Shown here in pieces: positions 48,007 through 64,000 of a DNA stretch of 64,000 nucleotides; within the stretch, counting starts at the first letter, position 1; every line of letters begins with the position of its first letter. Under the pieces are notes generated by a model, which was not told the DNA's origin, did no database searches, and saw only the letters and a list, made by a program, of their open reading frames with translations. Made by a program: the position numbers and the translations under genes. This stretch comes from Halisarca cf. caerulea (lineage: Eukaryota; Porifera; Demospongiae; Chondrillida; Halisarcidae), in contig CAUJGJ010000040.1 of the NCBI GenBank assembly GCA_963170055.1, positions 2,467,801-2,531,800 of the forward strand, written 5' to 3'.

Positions 48007-50248
48007 TTGAAGGACGTGAAGTTGTAAGTGAAAGAGCTCCTTCAATCTGTTTGGCAAGCTTTATCAAAAGGGGTCTCCCAATGACATCTTGCTGTGCTTC
48101 TTCTCGCAAAAACTTACAGAACTTCCGCAGGTCATCAGGACTGTCCTTCCTTTCGAGGTACTCAAGCAATGTGGTTGCTGCTTCATTGGGATCCTTTTTG
48201 AGGTCTGCTTTGATTTGAGCACAGCAGTCGGAGTTGATGAGCTCGTAGTCAATCTCCAACAGATCAGCACGATACCTGCTGAGTATGCCCTTGACACTAG
48301 CAACAAGCTCCCTGCGGGAGAACAATCCTTTCCTCCGCAGAATTTGCTTATACTGGAGACTGGACTTTTTCATATTGGAGTGTGTCATGATATTTGCTGT
48401 TAAAACAATTAAATTAAATTGAATGCAACCAACTATGCTATCCACAACAAGAAGACTGTTGAAGACAAACAAGTACTATGTTCATAGTTGGCCGTTGGAG
48501 TCAGAATGCACATAGATATTACAATTTCATACATAATTCACATTCACAACAGTGTCTACACACAGTTTGTGTATAATTGTTGTGTGATTACCTGCCATAA
48601 TACGTGATTGCCTCAGTCTGAGAGCACAAACATCAAGGTCATGTGATTGTCCTAAACCACTAGTACGAGTCATTGGCTTAAGATCACCACCAACTGATGC
48701 TTGTCCTAGTCCACTACCAACAGTTGCTGATCCTAGACCACCACCAATAGATGTCTGTCCTAGTCCAGCACCAACAGATGACTGTCCTAGCCCACCACCC
48801 AGACGACTACCAAGGAATCCCTTTACACCACTCAGACCAACACCCAGACCACCACTCAGACCACCACCCAGACCACCACCCTGACCAACACCCAGACCAC
48901 CACTCAGACCACCACCCAGACCACCACCCTGACCAACACCCAGACCACCACTCAGACCACCACTCAGATCAACACCCAGACCACCACTCAGACCACCACT
49001 AAGACCACCACCCTGACCACCTCTCAGACCACCACTCAGACCACCACCCTGACCACCATTCAGACCAACACCCTGACCACCACCCAGACCACCACTCAGA
49101 CCAACACCCTGACCAACACCCTGACCACCACCCTGACCACCACCCAGACCACCACTCAGACCACCACCCAGATCACCACTCAGACCACCACCCAGACCAC
49201 CACTAAGACCACCACTCAGACCACCACTCAGACCACCACCCTGACCACCACTCAGACCACCACCCAGACCACTACCAACAGATGTCACCCTATGACCACC
49301 AGTCAGACCACCACTAGCAACAGAAGCCTCTCTTTGGCCAACACTCAGTCCACTATCACTGGAAGACATCAATTTAATTCCACCACTCAGACCACCTCCA
49401 CTACCCATTGATGTTACGGTCAGACCACCACCGCTAGCTGTAGGCATCTCTCCAAGACCACCAGTTGAATCAACACCACCAGCAGATACTCCTCCTAGAC
49501 CATCACCACCAACAGACATCTGTACCAGACCACCGCCAACAGACGTCTGTCGTAGACCACCACCAACAGACGTCTGTCCCAGACCACCCCCAACAGACGT
49601 CTGTCCTAGAACACCACCAACAGACATCTGTCCCAGACCACCCCCAACAGACGTCTGTCCTAGACCACCATCAACCGATGTTTGTTGTAGACCACTTGAC
49701 AAAACATTTATCAGACCTCCACCAACAATCTTTGTCCCAAGACCATCAGACGTAACACTACTAACAAATTTCGGGGTCAGCCCATTCCCCAAACCATCTC
49801 CAAGACCACCAACAGTTGTGTTACCCAAATATCTCAAGACAGGTTTCTGTCCTACATCACCAGTAGGAGCTTTGAGCACTTCATCATCACCTACCACTAC
49901 GGACCTGGTTTCTAGTTTGCTGGTAATTACAGCCTCTTCTGGTCCACTGATTGTAGATGTCAGTCTCGAAGCGATCGTCGTGATAACCGGCAGAGGGTTG
50001 AAAGGTTCCTTCTTCAAGGGACTCGTCTCGCTGAGAGCTGCAGAAGAAACATAGGTCGGTTCAATACGGCAAACCTGCAAACCAATCTTCGCAGATGCAG
50101 ACGAAGAAATATTACTACTAACTGACACTTGAGATGGATTACCATTCACTGGTAGCGTTTCTTTAGATTCAATTCTTGGCGATGTTTCGCCCGTGTCTTC
50201 TTCGTCGCTACTTTGCTCGGAGAAAACTACGCTGCCGCTTGACTGCAT
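48007..50248 (-). CDS. Gly-Leu-Ser repeat protein with CARD-like domain (3' end open)
   Basis: Exon 1 is 48592-50248, starting with the ATG at 50246-50248. It encodes an acidic Ser-rich head, then roughly ten copies of a GGLGQTSVG-type unit and a long (S/G)GGLSGGLGGG tract, 552 codons in all. It joins in phase 1 (GGCAG/GTAATC to TTTTAACAG) to exon 48007-48396. That exon is a CARD-like death fold (RRELVASVKGILSRYRADLL, LINSDCCAQIKADL, AATTLLEYLERKDSPDDLRK, FCKFLREEAQQD). The donor CAA/GTGTGT is phase 1, so further exons to the left are expected but were not found. The likely role is a scaffold or adaptor in CARD signalling. The low-complexity part could phase-separate or vary in length. The reading frame is open throughout the repeat, which supports real coding. 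Confidence 0.75.
48805..49300 (-). repeat. Coding minisatellite (SGGL units)
   Basis: 12-15-bp units of CCACCACTCAGA or CCACCACCCAGA type repeat for about 500 bp and stay in frame. A second array of 30-33-bp units (GACGTCTGTCCTAGACCACC type) lies at 49500-49690. Confidence 0.9.
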
Positions 50249-50488
50249 TCAACTCAAACTAAATGGACAAGAAAGGAGTATGAAGTACTCTAGGCAATCA
50301 CTAAAGTCTATAGTGAACCAGTTATACTTGTGCCACAAGCATGCAACCACAAATACCTGGAAAGGCAAAGCAGAGGCAAATGCTCCTTTCGTAGAATTCA
50401 ACGCCATTTTGTCATTGAGAAAAGCATGACAATGCCATGAATCTGATTATACCAGGTCACATTTACTCATCATGCAAGAATCCGTTGT

Positions 50489-51078
50489 GTTAGCGGGTAC
50501 TAATTTTAGCGTTTTTCGGTGGCCAATATTTAGCGGGTACTTATTTTAGCGATTCAATAGCATTATTGTACCAAATCTGTAGTTAGCGATTTTGGAAATG
50601 TTATCTCCTTTTCCAATTCTTATCTAAATCACCATGTCTAATCTTTATATAGAGTACTATACTGTTGAAATCGAAAGGTGCAGAAACGAAACACTGCATG
50701 AGATCACAAAACTTAAGCTTGTAGATACGGCTAGATGAATCGATCTTGTCGGCGTACAGCTTGAAGAAATCGTTATCGCTTTTAGGTGAATTTAAATCGA
50801 AAATGATTAAATCGAATATATGTTACAATCCAATGATTCTTTTAAACTTTACATGTATTTGGTTCACTAGTTGCAGTCAATTTCGCTGACTTTGCGTAGA
50901 TTTTACTTTTGTTCGGAGCCGCCATTTTCTCCCGTGTAGTGCACAGTACATCCATACTTAATACAATACAAAATTAGCGGCCGGGGTACATTCATTGGCG
51001 GGTACAATTGTTAGCGGGCACTTAAGTTAGCGAATTTGAGGCTTCTCGCTAATTTCGCTAAAGTTAGTACCCGCTAAC
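50489..51078. mobile_element. MITE with 23-bp inverted ends (TTAGCGGGTACT)
   Basis: The termini 50489-50511 and 51056-51078 match at 22 of 23 positions (GTTAGCGGGTACTAATTTTA). The subterminal motif TTAGCGGGTAC is repeated inside both ends. The element lies 240 bp upstream of the Gly-rich CARD gene's ATG. Confidence 0.9.
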
Positions 51079-51932
51079 ATTTGTAGTCTTAAGGTAACCA
51101 TAGATGTTAGAGTGTCTATGTTATAACAATGTACAGCAACAATATTGCAGAGCATGCGCAACAGTAGAAAAAAACTCAAATAAGTATAAATAGAATACAG
51201 TCATGTGACATGTCATTATAGTTAGTTAGATATTGACCTTCTCAGACATCCAGGCCGGTGAACATTTGGAGGTACATGATTGTTGAATTAGTAGGATGAT
51301 CGTGATCCACGAATGCAGAGGATTGCTGATCGGAGGAGAGCAAAACCTAATTTACATCTAATCCATTGTATATTGTCTTGCTGTAGGGAGTGTGTTGTTT
51401 TTCACTCAACATTGATGCAATGCGACAATAGAATGTAATGGCGGTGGGGGTCATACCACTGGTTGCAGACAACACGAGAGGAGCAAAGGAAGCTCTCTCT
51501 ACTTCAAGGATTCTTGTTTTGCAGTGCCTCCTCATCATGCAAGACTAGGCAGACCCTCAACTAGGCTCCTTGGATCAGATCGAGGTTTGGGTCTGGCTAC
51601 GTGAGACTACTTCTAATGCAGGACATAGTCTGTGAAGCTATACCAATACAATGAAGGCTGAATGCAGCTAGCATGGACCGTCTAGCATACCAGCAGACTG
51701 TTTATAGAGTTGTAACTTTGAATACTCCTATACTGTGTAGCATTTATACTCTTGACAAGCACCTAAAATGCCGGCATAGGCATCCTCACATGTAAGTACA
51801 ATATTTAAATCACACGATTGAGAAGTAGTGATCGATCAGGTTGAAATTGATCTTCCTAAAACGGTAAGGCTAACATAATTTGTATATAATGTTATTGATC
51901 TATCAAACCACATGCAGTGGCTAGGATTGTGT
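51079..51932. other. No supported gene
   Basis: A 63-codon minus frame at 51347-51538 has no supporting splice sites or similarity that I can see. Confidence 0.5.
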
Positions 51933-51945
51933 TACACACACACAC

Positions 51946-51983
<38 letters not shown>

Positions 51984-51996
51984 TCACACGCACGCA

Positions 51997-52052
<56 letters not shown>
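51933..52052. repeat. (CA)n microsatellite
   Basis: CA repeat with a CACTCACTCACACG interruption. Confidence 0.95.
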
Positions 52053-52053
<1 letters not shown>

Positions 52054-52645
52054 ACAATGCACACTGATCATATTGCTGCATCAATGTCTTAAACCTCCTC
52101 AAAAAGTGTTCATTTAATCAATATAAGTATTAGTCTTACATACAAAAAGAGTTTACAGGAAACCACAAATACAAAATTAAGTCGAATTAACACTCACTTA
52201 GTCCTACTCATAGACTGTGATAGTCTAAGATTACAATTAATGATCGAAATATTCTGTCACACATTTACATGCACACAAATGCAGTACAGCCATGTATGTG
52301 TGCACCTACATGGTTAGGAGAAATTGCACATTCAGTGAATTTAATATCCATACTATAGCTAGAGGTGAACACTTACATCGTGCAGTGAGGGGGAGGGGGG
52401 CAGAAGGTTCTAGGCACGGAGCACACCTTGTCAACAACAACATGTAGATACAGGTTATGGGACTGGTGCTCAATCACAAGTTATAGATTACAGTTACCCG
52501 TCCATGCATCTGTTTCTACATCATGCATGCCCATGAAACCGCACAAAGTTATCCTGTGTCACAATATGCATGCAGGTAGTATGTAATCCCACCATGCCGT
52601 CTATAAATTGTTCATACTCACCTTTGCAGTTGGCTATATATAGCC

Positions 52646-56015
<3,370 letters not shown>

Positions 56016-56096
56016 CTTGAATTGTAAAGAAGTGCATGCATGGTGTGATTTGGAACATCAACAAAATACGTACCTCAACAGACACACATACAGGCA

Positions 56097-56097
<1 letters not shown>

Positions 56098-56168
<71 letters not shown>

Positions 56169-56226
56169 CACATACACGCACACACACACTTACACACATG
56201 TAAACACACATACACACACAATGTCA

Positions 56227-56297
<71 letters not shown>

Positions 56298-56340
56298 ACA
56301 TTCCCCTCCCACACACACACACACACACACATGTGCACCC
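56098..56340. repeat. (CA)n microsatellite mosaic
   Basis: CA-rich tract upstream of the first coding mini-exon of the membrane-CARD gene. The region 56450-56750 holds a pogo-like relic (CTTATCCGCAACAATTTG). Confidence 0.9.
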
Positions 56341-56949
56341 GGGCGAGCGTGCACACACACTGGGCATCCACTTACGCATGAGTCAACAGTAGTCATTGTA
56401 TCTAAAATCACATGCAAGGAATTCATTGCCTATCAATACTAAAAAACATGAATGCACAGGATTTCATAAAGAACAGAAGAGTTAAGAGTATAACTAGCTA
56501 AAAACAATAATTTTGGCTGAATGCATGCATGAAAGAAGGCTATACATCGCTTATCCGCAACAATTTGCTTTGAGAAATTTCAACAGATTAGTGAGTTTGG
56601 CGGATTAATCACACCAATACACATCTTTGTCAATCATTTTATGCCCAAAATAATGGTGAATTAAAGGGTTTGGTGGATAGAGCAGTGCCGGGTGGATTAA
56701 TAAGAATTAACCGCAATTTGGCAACGCAGAGCATGCAACTGGGCTCATAGTTTCCTGTAAGTGGGGTAGGGGTTCAACGGAGAGCCTACTACAATATAGC
56801 TGTATATCTATATTTTTATAATATTATTCATAATGCATGTTTATGATGGTACTCAAATATCGTGAAGGTGTTGATGCGGCACGCCGAGTCTGAGTTAACT
56901 AAAGTCATAAATTTTAAAAAGCTAGGACACCTTCCTCTGGATTGTATAT

Positions 56950-58140
56950 GGAATTATTGCAGGGGCAGGTCCAGATCTAGAGATTTACAGGGGGGACCTC
57001 GAGAGAGAGGGGTGTGTGTTGTAGTAGGTGGGCCATGAAGTTACAGGGGCATTAAATGGTATGAACAAACAGACACGTTGTGACGACACAACAAAATGGC
57101 TTCACTGGAAGTAGGGTAAAGCGGGGTAATTTGGCACACGGGGCAATCCGGGACGGCAGGTCAAAAGCTGTGTCAACCACGAGGTACACACATGATTTCT
57201 TGTCAGTGTTGTCTCCATGAATTGGGAGTTCAGCAGTAGCAAGTGTGGGCTGGACAGCTTAACCATAGCAGAAGTAAAGGCCCTGTCCCAAATTACCCCG
57301 GTGCGCCAAATTACCCCACTTTACCCTACTCCAGAGTTTGAAAGAAGGATTTCGCATTGTGACCCTTAGTGATTGATTTCACTTGTAGTCTCACTGTGAA
57401 CCTTTTCAATAGCTCTCAATTTTATCATGCTACTTTACCTTATTGTTTAAGTACTTTATGCTTATCAAGTTAGTCAACTGCTCAGTCGTGAAACTTAGTT
57501 ATAACATTACTACGTGCAAATTATAAATTAACTTTTCTAGCGTACCACCCTTAAAATTAGGCTAACCCAACTCTAGATCTGTGACATCGAAGCTTGCAAT
57601 TGGCCAAACACAGAATTCAGAGTTTAACAAATGCGTAGGCCAAGTTCAATCGTTGTCGTATAGCTATAGCGCTCAGCTTGTTTAAAATTGGCGTACACAC
57701 GTTGGCGGCGTTGGTATACAAACAATGTATATAGCCATGCCAGGAGGATATCAACCGTTGTCGATCATGCATGCAAGGCCTTCAGGCTTACAATTGGCGA
57801 GCACCTTAGCAGGATCGCCATGATTGAGCTAGACCACTGTATATAATATACACCTACCCCGAACTTAAAATACGGATAGACATATCGCTAGCTATATGTG
57901 GAAAAACCTGCTGCAGCACTTACCTTATGATGGCCAGCCGACAGAAAACGATTTGATTTGCTTTGGATGACCGATATGAGTCAATGGGTACTTTACCTAG
58001 CCCTGGCGAACTCTACAACACCCAATTCCGATCGAGTGCACTTGTTCGAAGATGACGAAGCAGTCCTGCGCGCCAATTAAATCATCATGGCGCCTGACAC
58101 GCCCAGGACGTGATTAGTCTAGCGCATCCGTGCAATTTCG
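56950..58140 (-). promoter_or_regulatory. Duplicated 5' region with first-exon donor (copy 2)
   Basis: Matches 21590-22260 in blocks and carries the equivalent minus-strand donor (CATAAG/GTAAGT, near 57920). It is longer than copy 1, partly because of the MITE at 57110-57330. Taken as promoter and non-coding first exon of the membrane-CARD gene. Confidence 0.55.
57110..57330. mobile_element. MITE with about 28-bp inverted ends (AGTAGGGTAAAG)
   Basis: The ends AGTAGGGTAAAGCGGGGTAA at 57110 and the complement of TTACCCCACTTTACCCTACT ending at 57330 form a near-perfect inverted repeat. The 221-bp element interrupts the duplicated 5' region, since copy 1 lacks it, so it inserted after the duplication. 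Confidence 0.88.
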
Positions 58141-59684
58141 CCATTTTAATGATAATACCGGCGCAGTAACTTTAAATAATATAACACATATAGTTTCAAA
58201 TTATAACACATAATGTTTCAAACTGAACGTATATACAACCATTGCAATTGGTGTATTTATTATTGTTCTTTTAGATAGAGGATTGTGCTTATCAGTTAGG
58301 TTACAGACACATACAGAATAGAGGTACTTCTCTACCAAAAATCCTAGTTCCAAGTTTCATAGGAAGGGGGGCGTTCTTCCGAACCCCCGAACCCCCGAAG
58401 CCCCCCCCCCCCTCCCCTCCCTACAGGCCTGCATGTGTACATACATAATACAAAGGAATCTTCAACACTGAACCTTGCATGGGATGGGCCAAACAAATTG
58501 GCACTGGATCAACTGTAATAGTCAATAATGGACACTCAGCTCTCAGTATTAGTAGTCAGCCTAATGGCTGATCCGCCACAATTCTTGGTCAGCCATATAA
58601 TTCCTGTTTTGTTTGGAAATGGCAGATGCCAGGCAGACAGCTACTTCTAGCACTGTCAGGCTCCATGCGGGAGAAGTGCATGCCCGTTTGTTTCTCAAAG
58701 GAGGTGGGCGTATAGTATTACACATATATGTATCAAATTTCACACATAATATCATTATCATGCACAGGAACAATATATAATACTTGCAGTACCAGTCTAC
58801 ACATAGTACCTTTCTGCTATTTAGGCTTAACATATATTATACACAGTACATGCAGTTATATTAGCATAAATACAAAGGTTCAATCTACACTACACAGCCT
58901 ATCCACATAGAAATGCAGGGTCCGGTGAGTTGTTGATATGGATATAGTTAGAATCAAAAACCCAATAAAATTGGAACACACGCTTCATTAGCTGTACAGG
59001 GTACCTTGTACTATGAATATTCACAAGTTGATTACATATAGATCAGGGTGGTAGGAACACCCTCACAAGTGCAGTAGTGAAAGGTTCTACATGGACCATA
59101 TGTACAGCAACAGCATCCCAGACACATATAAGGATATTCGACCACTACTCCTTAAAATGAGGTGGCTGGGCCCCTTTGTTCCTACGTCGGCCTATGCAGA
59201 ACTGATTAAAAATATTTGTTAATAATATATGTAGTTCTTGAAACAATAATTTTAGATTTCTTGACGTGAATTAATCACGAAAAAGTGAATACACGGCAAA
59301 TGGTGTGCAAGGATTGACCATAAAATGCATGTTGGATGATATCCACACTACACTGTTCTAGTGTGTCAGAAATTGGAAAGTGGTTTTGAAGTTTGGCGAA
59401 CATGATACACTGCTCTAAACTATGTCATGAGCAGCATGGTCACTGATTGGGTTTGCTTGAAATTCCAGAGATTGCATTGCTGGATATGAGTGCCAGGTTC
59501 TGTGCACTGTTTGTAAGGAAGTAGCTGCCAATGGTTGTAGTCTTGAAAATCCAATTACACTGCATACACATATAAATATAATAGTTTGCCATAATATGCA
59601 AAACAGTACTGTAAAATTTGGTAGAAATAATAATACCTGAAGTTACATTGCTATAACCTACAATTGTATACCCTCAGGCTGGTT
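58141..59684. other. No supported gene
   Basis: AT-rich sequence with a C-run at about 58398-58413 and no exon that I can support. Confidence 0.5.
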
Positions 59685-59778
59685 CGCATGGAACTTCGAG
59701 TGTTCATTTCATTAACCTCTTTGCCACGGTGGACTTCTCTTTTGATTTCCTTAATGTTTTCTTTGATTGAGTTCATGC
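59685..59778 (-). CDS. Possible coiled-coil exon, weak
   Basis: A minus-strand ATG opens MNSIKENIKEIKREVHRG and continues with charged residues up to a possible donor CTGAGG/GTATAC. Composition is coding-like and helix-forming. A short upstream frame lies in the same orientation. No family is recognised. Confidence 0.3.
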
Positions 59779-59984
59779 TATACTCCTACTCGTTTAGAAG
59801 CAGCAGACTTCTTCCTTGTTACTTGTCATCTTTTCTCTTGACCTGTTCTTGGAGCAACCAACTGTCATAATTATCATTAGTACTAAGACCTGCACAATGT
59901 AAGACATACTAGTACTATGCATACTATTATTATTATTATGCAATTATACATGCCACACATGTACACAAATATATACATGCACGC

Positions 59985-60024
59985 ACACAATTTCAAGCAC
60001 ATACATGCACACACAGATACACAT

Positions 60025-60111
<87 letters not shown>

Positions 60112-60240
60112 GCATGCACACATGCACAAACACACACCTATGGACCCCCACACACATGTACACAGCTAGACTCAAGCACTTGCACATATCCGGGCACACA
60201 ATCATGCCTGCGTGCATGTACACACGCACACATACACGTA

Positions 60241-60283
<43 letters not shown>

Positions 60284-60302
60284 ACACATGCACACACACA
60301 CA
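59985..60302. repeat. (CA)n mosaic microsatellite
   Basis: CA tract, a 120-bp mixed section, then a second CA tract. The stretch 60303-61192 shows no gene. Confidence 0.9.
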
Positions 60303-61192
60303 TTCAAACAAACAGTCACACGATTCGAATGCATGCCACTTGCTATACCTGACAAAACTTCAATACGCTCCTTGATGTTCTTGGCCAGCTAGTCTAATCA
60401 ACTGGGGAGATGTTTACCAGCCATGTCTTCCAAAAATAAAAAAATCCTCCATTTTATTCCCATCATAACTTAGAACGATCTTAGTAACGGTTTTGGCGTA
60501 TCAAGGTATCTTAGTATGCTGTTGTTCTACGTTATAAAGCTTGTGTTGACGCTCCCTCCATTACTCCTCTACTGCTGCTCTTCAGCCTTGCGTTCTGTTT
60601 CTGATAGTAAACGAACGTCTTCATGGCCCACGTGAAAACTCCCTCAGAATTGCCAAAAACTCGCATAAAGATCTTCGTCATCGTTCTATATCGCCATAAT
60701 GTTATGTATTAAGGTGGTGGGTCAGCCACCATTTGAGACAGCTATGAATATAATAATAAGGCCATGAATATAATTATAGTGCGCTTACTAGTACTGTATA
60801 CTTGATTATTGTTGTACTATTTTTGACGCTTATTCTGGCATGAAGCCCATTGTTATCGTCAAAATTTGACTGAGTGTATATCTAAGTACGGTGAACGATC
60901 GTATGTATGGATTAATTTCCAGAAATTCTGTTCTTCAACTGCGCCACAACACCTAAACTATGCCCAAAATTGCACCCATAATCCTGTACGATTGTTATGT
61001 TTCTAGTCTTGCATAAGTTTCGTTCTTGTTCTGCAAAGATTAATTCTCTTTGTCAGAAATTTATACCGCCGGTCCAAGTTTCATACTGAATCGGCCATTT
61101 TTCAGACTGCATGGCCTATACTTTGTATGGGTCCTGTCCAGTCCATGGCAATCCGTATACCCAACCCTTTGCAAGCGTTGTACACAATGTAT

Positions 61193-61815
61193 ACATGGTG
61201 GGTATTTTGTAAGCATTGGGCATTTTGTAAGCTTTGGGCATTTTGTAAGTGTTGAGCATTTTGTAAGCGTTGGGCACTTCGTGATCGTAGGGCACTATGT
61301 AAGTACTAGTATTGTACAATTTGTAAGCATTGGGTACTTTGTAAGCGTTGGGAACTTTGTAAGCTTTGGGCATTTTGAAAGCGTTGGGCATTCTATAAGC
61401 ATTGGCATGTTGTATTACAGTAAGCATTGGGCACTTTGTAAGCATACACATTGGGCGCACTTAATATAATTTGTAAGCATACACATTGGGCACTTAATTT
61501 GTAAGCGTACACATTGGGCGCACTTAATATAATTTGTAAGCATACACATTGGGCACTTAATTTGTAAGCGTACACATTGGGCACTTTGTAAGCATTGTAC
61601 ACTTTGTAAGCGTTGGGCATTGTGTAAGCGTTGGGCATATTGTAACCGTTTGCATTTAAATTATAATCGTTGGGCATTTTGTAGGTGTTGTACACTTTGT
61701 AAGCATTGGGGACTTTCAATTGTAAGCATTGGGCATTTTGTAAGTGTTGCAAATTGGGCACTTTAAAGCGTAGGGCACTATATAAGTATTGTACACTTCG
61801 TAAGCATTTGGGTCT
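61193..61815. repeat. Degenerate 18-bp minisatellite with a 63-bp higher-order unit
   Basis: Units of the type TTTGTAAGCGTTGGGCAC recur more than 25 times over 620 bp. Within it, 61456-61582 contains two near-identical 63-bp copies (starting CGCACTTAATATAATTTG at 61456 and 61519). The minus strand keeps long open frames with a NAYKVP hexapeptide because the unit is a multiple of three, but no gene context supports coding. Confidence 0.92.
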
Positions 61816-63113
61816 TGTAAGCGTAATATGTAGTAATGCACTAAGTACGTAGTTTTGCAACCACAAATCTGCCATTACTTACCTACACACGTACGTGGTC
61901 ACACTGCCGCACTGACCCTGCCAGGATCGATATCACGCCTTCTGCACGAGTTACGACTCAATTAACCTGGGTTAAGTCATATTTAACCCTCATATAATCT
62001 CTTAATTATAGAGCATTAATTTATCAAATAGCTACAAAAGATTACAAAAGTAGCTTTTATTCTAATAAAACTACAAGAATAATAACATGTTGCTAATCAT
62101 AATGCTACAATCCAGAAGCTGGACTTGCTAATGCTAATCATCTACATTCCTAGACCTATAGACTTGCTAATATTCAGTTTATATCTTCTGTGGGTTCCAA
62201 ATCATCTGTATTCAGAAAAGAAGAAGAAAGGGTGCTTGAATTATAGGCCACATTCACAGAATACACATGACATTGTCATTTATGTGCAACTAATGCTCTT
62301 AGACTTTGCAGAATTACAGAAATAAATAGTATCCCATTGTACTGCTGTCGATGTATGCAGTGCTAGTAAAAGGAGGAAGTCACACAGATGACGCACAATA
62401 AGAGCATAAATTACCACATTCTGTGCACACATGAACGTATGTATAAGTGTGTAAACACACAGGCCCATTATAACACATTTCGACAAGAAACAAAATGGCA
62501 GCCACTTCAAGTTAAAAGTTTTGCTATTCCAGAATATAGGGGGGCGCGGAGCCCCGGTACCTCTCTTTAGGGAAAACACTGCATATGTTAACAGTACATA
62601 CTGTACTAATCACTTAAAAGTTGATAAATTGTATCGCTTGCACAGCATGTTCTCAGAGTACTGTCCCTCAAAATGCTCCATTTTCTCAGTGTACCATACA
62701 GTCATGCACAGTACGAATGAAAAAATGGCCGAATTCAATTAAATATGGCTGTTTTCACATCACTTGGTGGGATAGTAGCCACGCATTTGCCGAAAGCTTG
62801 ATGAAACAATGCAAAGTATGGCATTAAAAGTATAACGGTCTAGTTTACCAAGTTGGTGTTGTTCTTTTAAGTCAATATGCAAATGAAATGATTTGGTTTT
62901 GCTATCAACCTAGGAAGAAAAGTAAGTGCCGACTTTGCAGAAGCTTCTGAACGAAGAAGAATTCGCACATTTCCATGGCGATATGAAGAAATAGAAACAA
63001 TTCTTCGCAAGTATTGATCAGGTAGGCTACGTACCGCTTCTAGCAATATTATATATATGTATACTTCAGCGCAGTGTTATTTCGAACTTACACACATTGT
63101 TTCTCTCGACGAA
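61816..63113. other. No supported gene
   Basis: AT-rich sequence. The small frames at 62125-62827 lack splice sites or family features. Confidence 0.5.
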
Positions 63114-63204
63114 GACAAGAAAAAGACTTGATCTCTCCACAATCTGAAAGACAAGACAAGAAATAGAAGACGACAAAACAAGAAAAAGACTAGATCTCTC
63201 CACT
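63114..63204. repeat. Two-copy direct repeat (GACAAGAAAAAGACTTGATC)
   Basis: The block ACAAGAAAAAGACTNGATCTCTCCAC occurs near 63114 and near 63178, about 64 bp apart. Confidence 0.75.
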
Positions 63205-63329
63205 CTAGATCTCTTCTTCGAAATATTATTTCAGTCAATAATGCCGATTTCCAAGCGATTTGAGTTTCCAGGGCCGTAGGCGGCCCACGAGTGTTTTAAA
63301 CTCAAATCACTTGTTCTTGGGAGGGTGGG

Positions 63330-63448
63330 GGGTGGGGGGGGGGGGGGGGGGGGGGCAGTCAAAGGGGGCATTTTGCCCCCTCCCCTCAGCCCCTTATGAC
63401 CCTGTTGCCCTTTCTCTCTTGAAGTTATATTCTATTACACAAACACGT

Positions 63449-63496
<48 letters not shown>
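63330..63496. repeat. Poly-G run and (CA)n microsatellite
   Basis: A G-run at about 63330-63355 is followed by a CA tract at 63447-63496. From 63497 to 64000 I see no gene. Confidence 0.9.
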
Positions 63497-63500
<4 letters not shown>

Positions 63501-64000
63501 GCTGTATTTATAAACCTTCTTGAGAGGTCTCACAAGGCTCCACATGCTACCTCATGAAGCCTGAACACTCAAAAGGAACACAAGAATAATAAATTATATA
63601 AAGGTGCATGGTGGTTTACTTCAGCCATCTATGAGAATGAAATCCTTCGATAAATGTAAAATAGGTAACTATACTACCATGTAAATCTAGAATCTGGTTC
63701 AATAAATGGGGCACGCTTCATCAAACCCCGATAGACCATCCAGACAAGCATTCAAAAGTTTCGATCCCCTTTGTAGCATGCAGAGCAAAATATCAGCAAT
63801 CTAACACACCCAACATTGTGCTCAATATGATGCATGCCAGTGAATTCCAGAAATGAACAATTCTGTCAAGCAATCTCATGCACATAAATAACTACATGTT
63901 GCGGACCTAGTACATACAAGTGCAGGTATAAGGAAAGTCAAAAAACAGTGCACACTAATTCCCTAACACACTTTATGTAACAATATAACACAATGCATGC

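Noticed and set aside
61116..61460. 114-codon minus frame with NAYKMP repeats as a gene
   Set aside because: It is explained by the 18-bp minisatellite unit and lacks a start context, splice sites or domains.

Overview
The window is eukaryotic nuclear DNA. It is AT-rich, full of introns, packed with (CA)n/(TG)n microsatellites and with short inverted-repeat transposons (MITEs), and its genes are joined from short exons, mostly with phase-1 borders. The protein families are animal cell-death and innate-immunity families: caspase, CARD-like death folds and a GTPase with the DSGGQP motif. This suggests an early-branching animal, most likely a demosponge. That is my inference; no species is identified.

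Layout, left to right. 0-5 kb: microsatellites, one orphan exon-like segment (2185-2388, minus) and repeats. 5.4-9.7 kb: a minus-strand CARD-caspase gene in four exons, with intact HG and QACRG catalytic motifs and a CaaX-like C-terminus. 12.45-14.0 kb: a plus-strand two-exon gene for a signal-peptide, multi-pass membrane protein. 16-22 kb: remnants of a minus-strand gene related to the one at 52.6-58 kb, among 1 kb of CA repeats. 23.4-24.5 kb: a short Penelope-like retroelement copy encoding a GIY-YIG domain, folded back on itself and flanked by an 11-bp target duplication. 25.4-43.0 kb: a large minus-strand gene of 12 proposed exons (1226 codons plus stop) joining two RPA1-type OB folds, a DSGGQP GTPase, a Cys-pair motif, an exon with an RHIM-like motif and a CARD-like death fold. 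48.0-50.25 kb: a minus-strand gene with a long Gly-Leu-Ser repeat N-terminus and a CARD-like exon. 52.6-56.0 kb, with a 5' region near 58 kb: a minus-strand gene for an N-terminal membrane segment, a Pro-rich linker of duplicated mini-exons and a CARD-like domain, plus a possible alternative first exon. 58-64 kb: mainly repeats, including a 600-bp degenerate minisatellite.

Taken together, the locus looks like a cluster of death-fold signalling genes: a candidate nucleic-acid sensor (OB folds plus GTPase plus RHIM-like plus CARD), a membrane-anchored CARD adaptor whose CARD closely resembles the sensor's, a Gly-rich CARD protein and a CARD-caspase that may be lipid-anchored. All exon joins were made by eye from splice consensus, reading-frame phase and domain continuity. 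No RNA evidence or database search was available.
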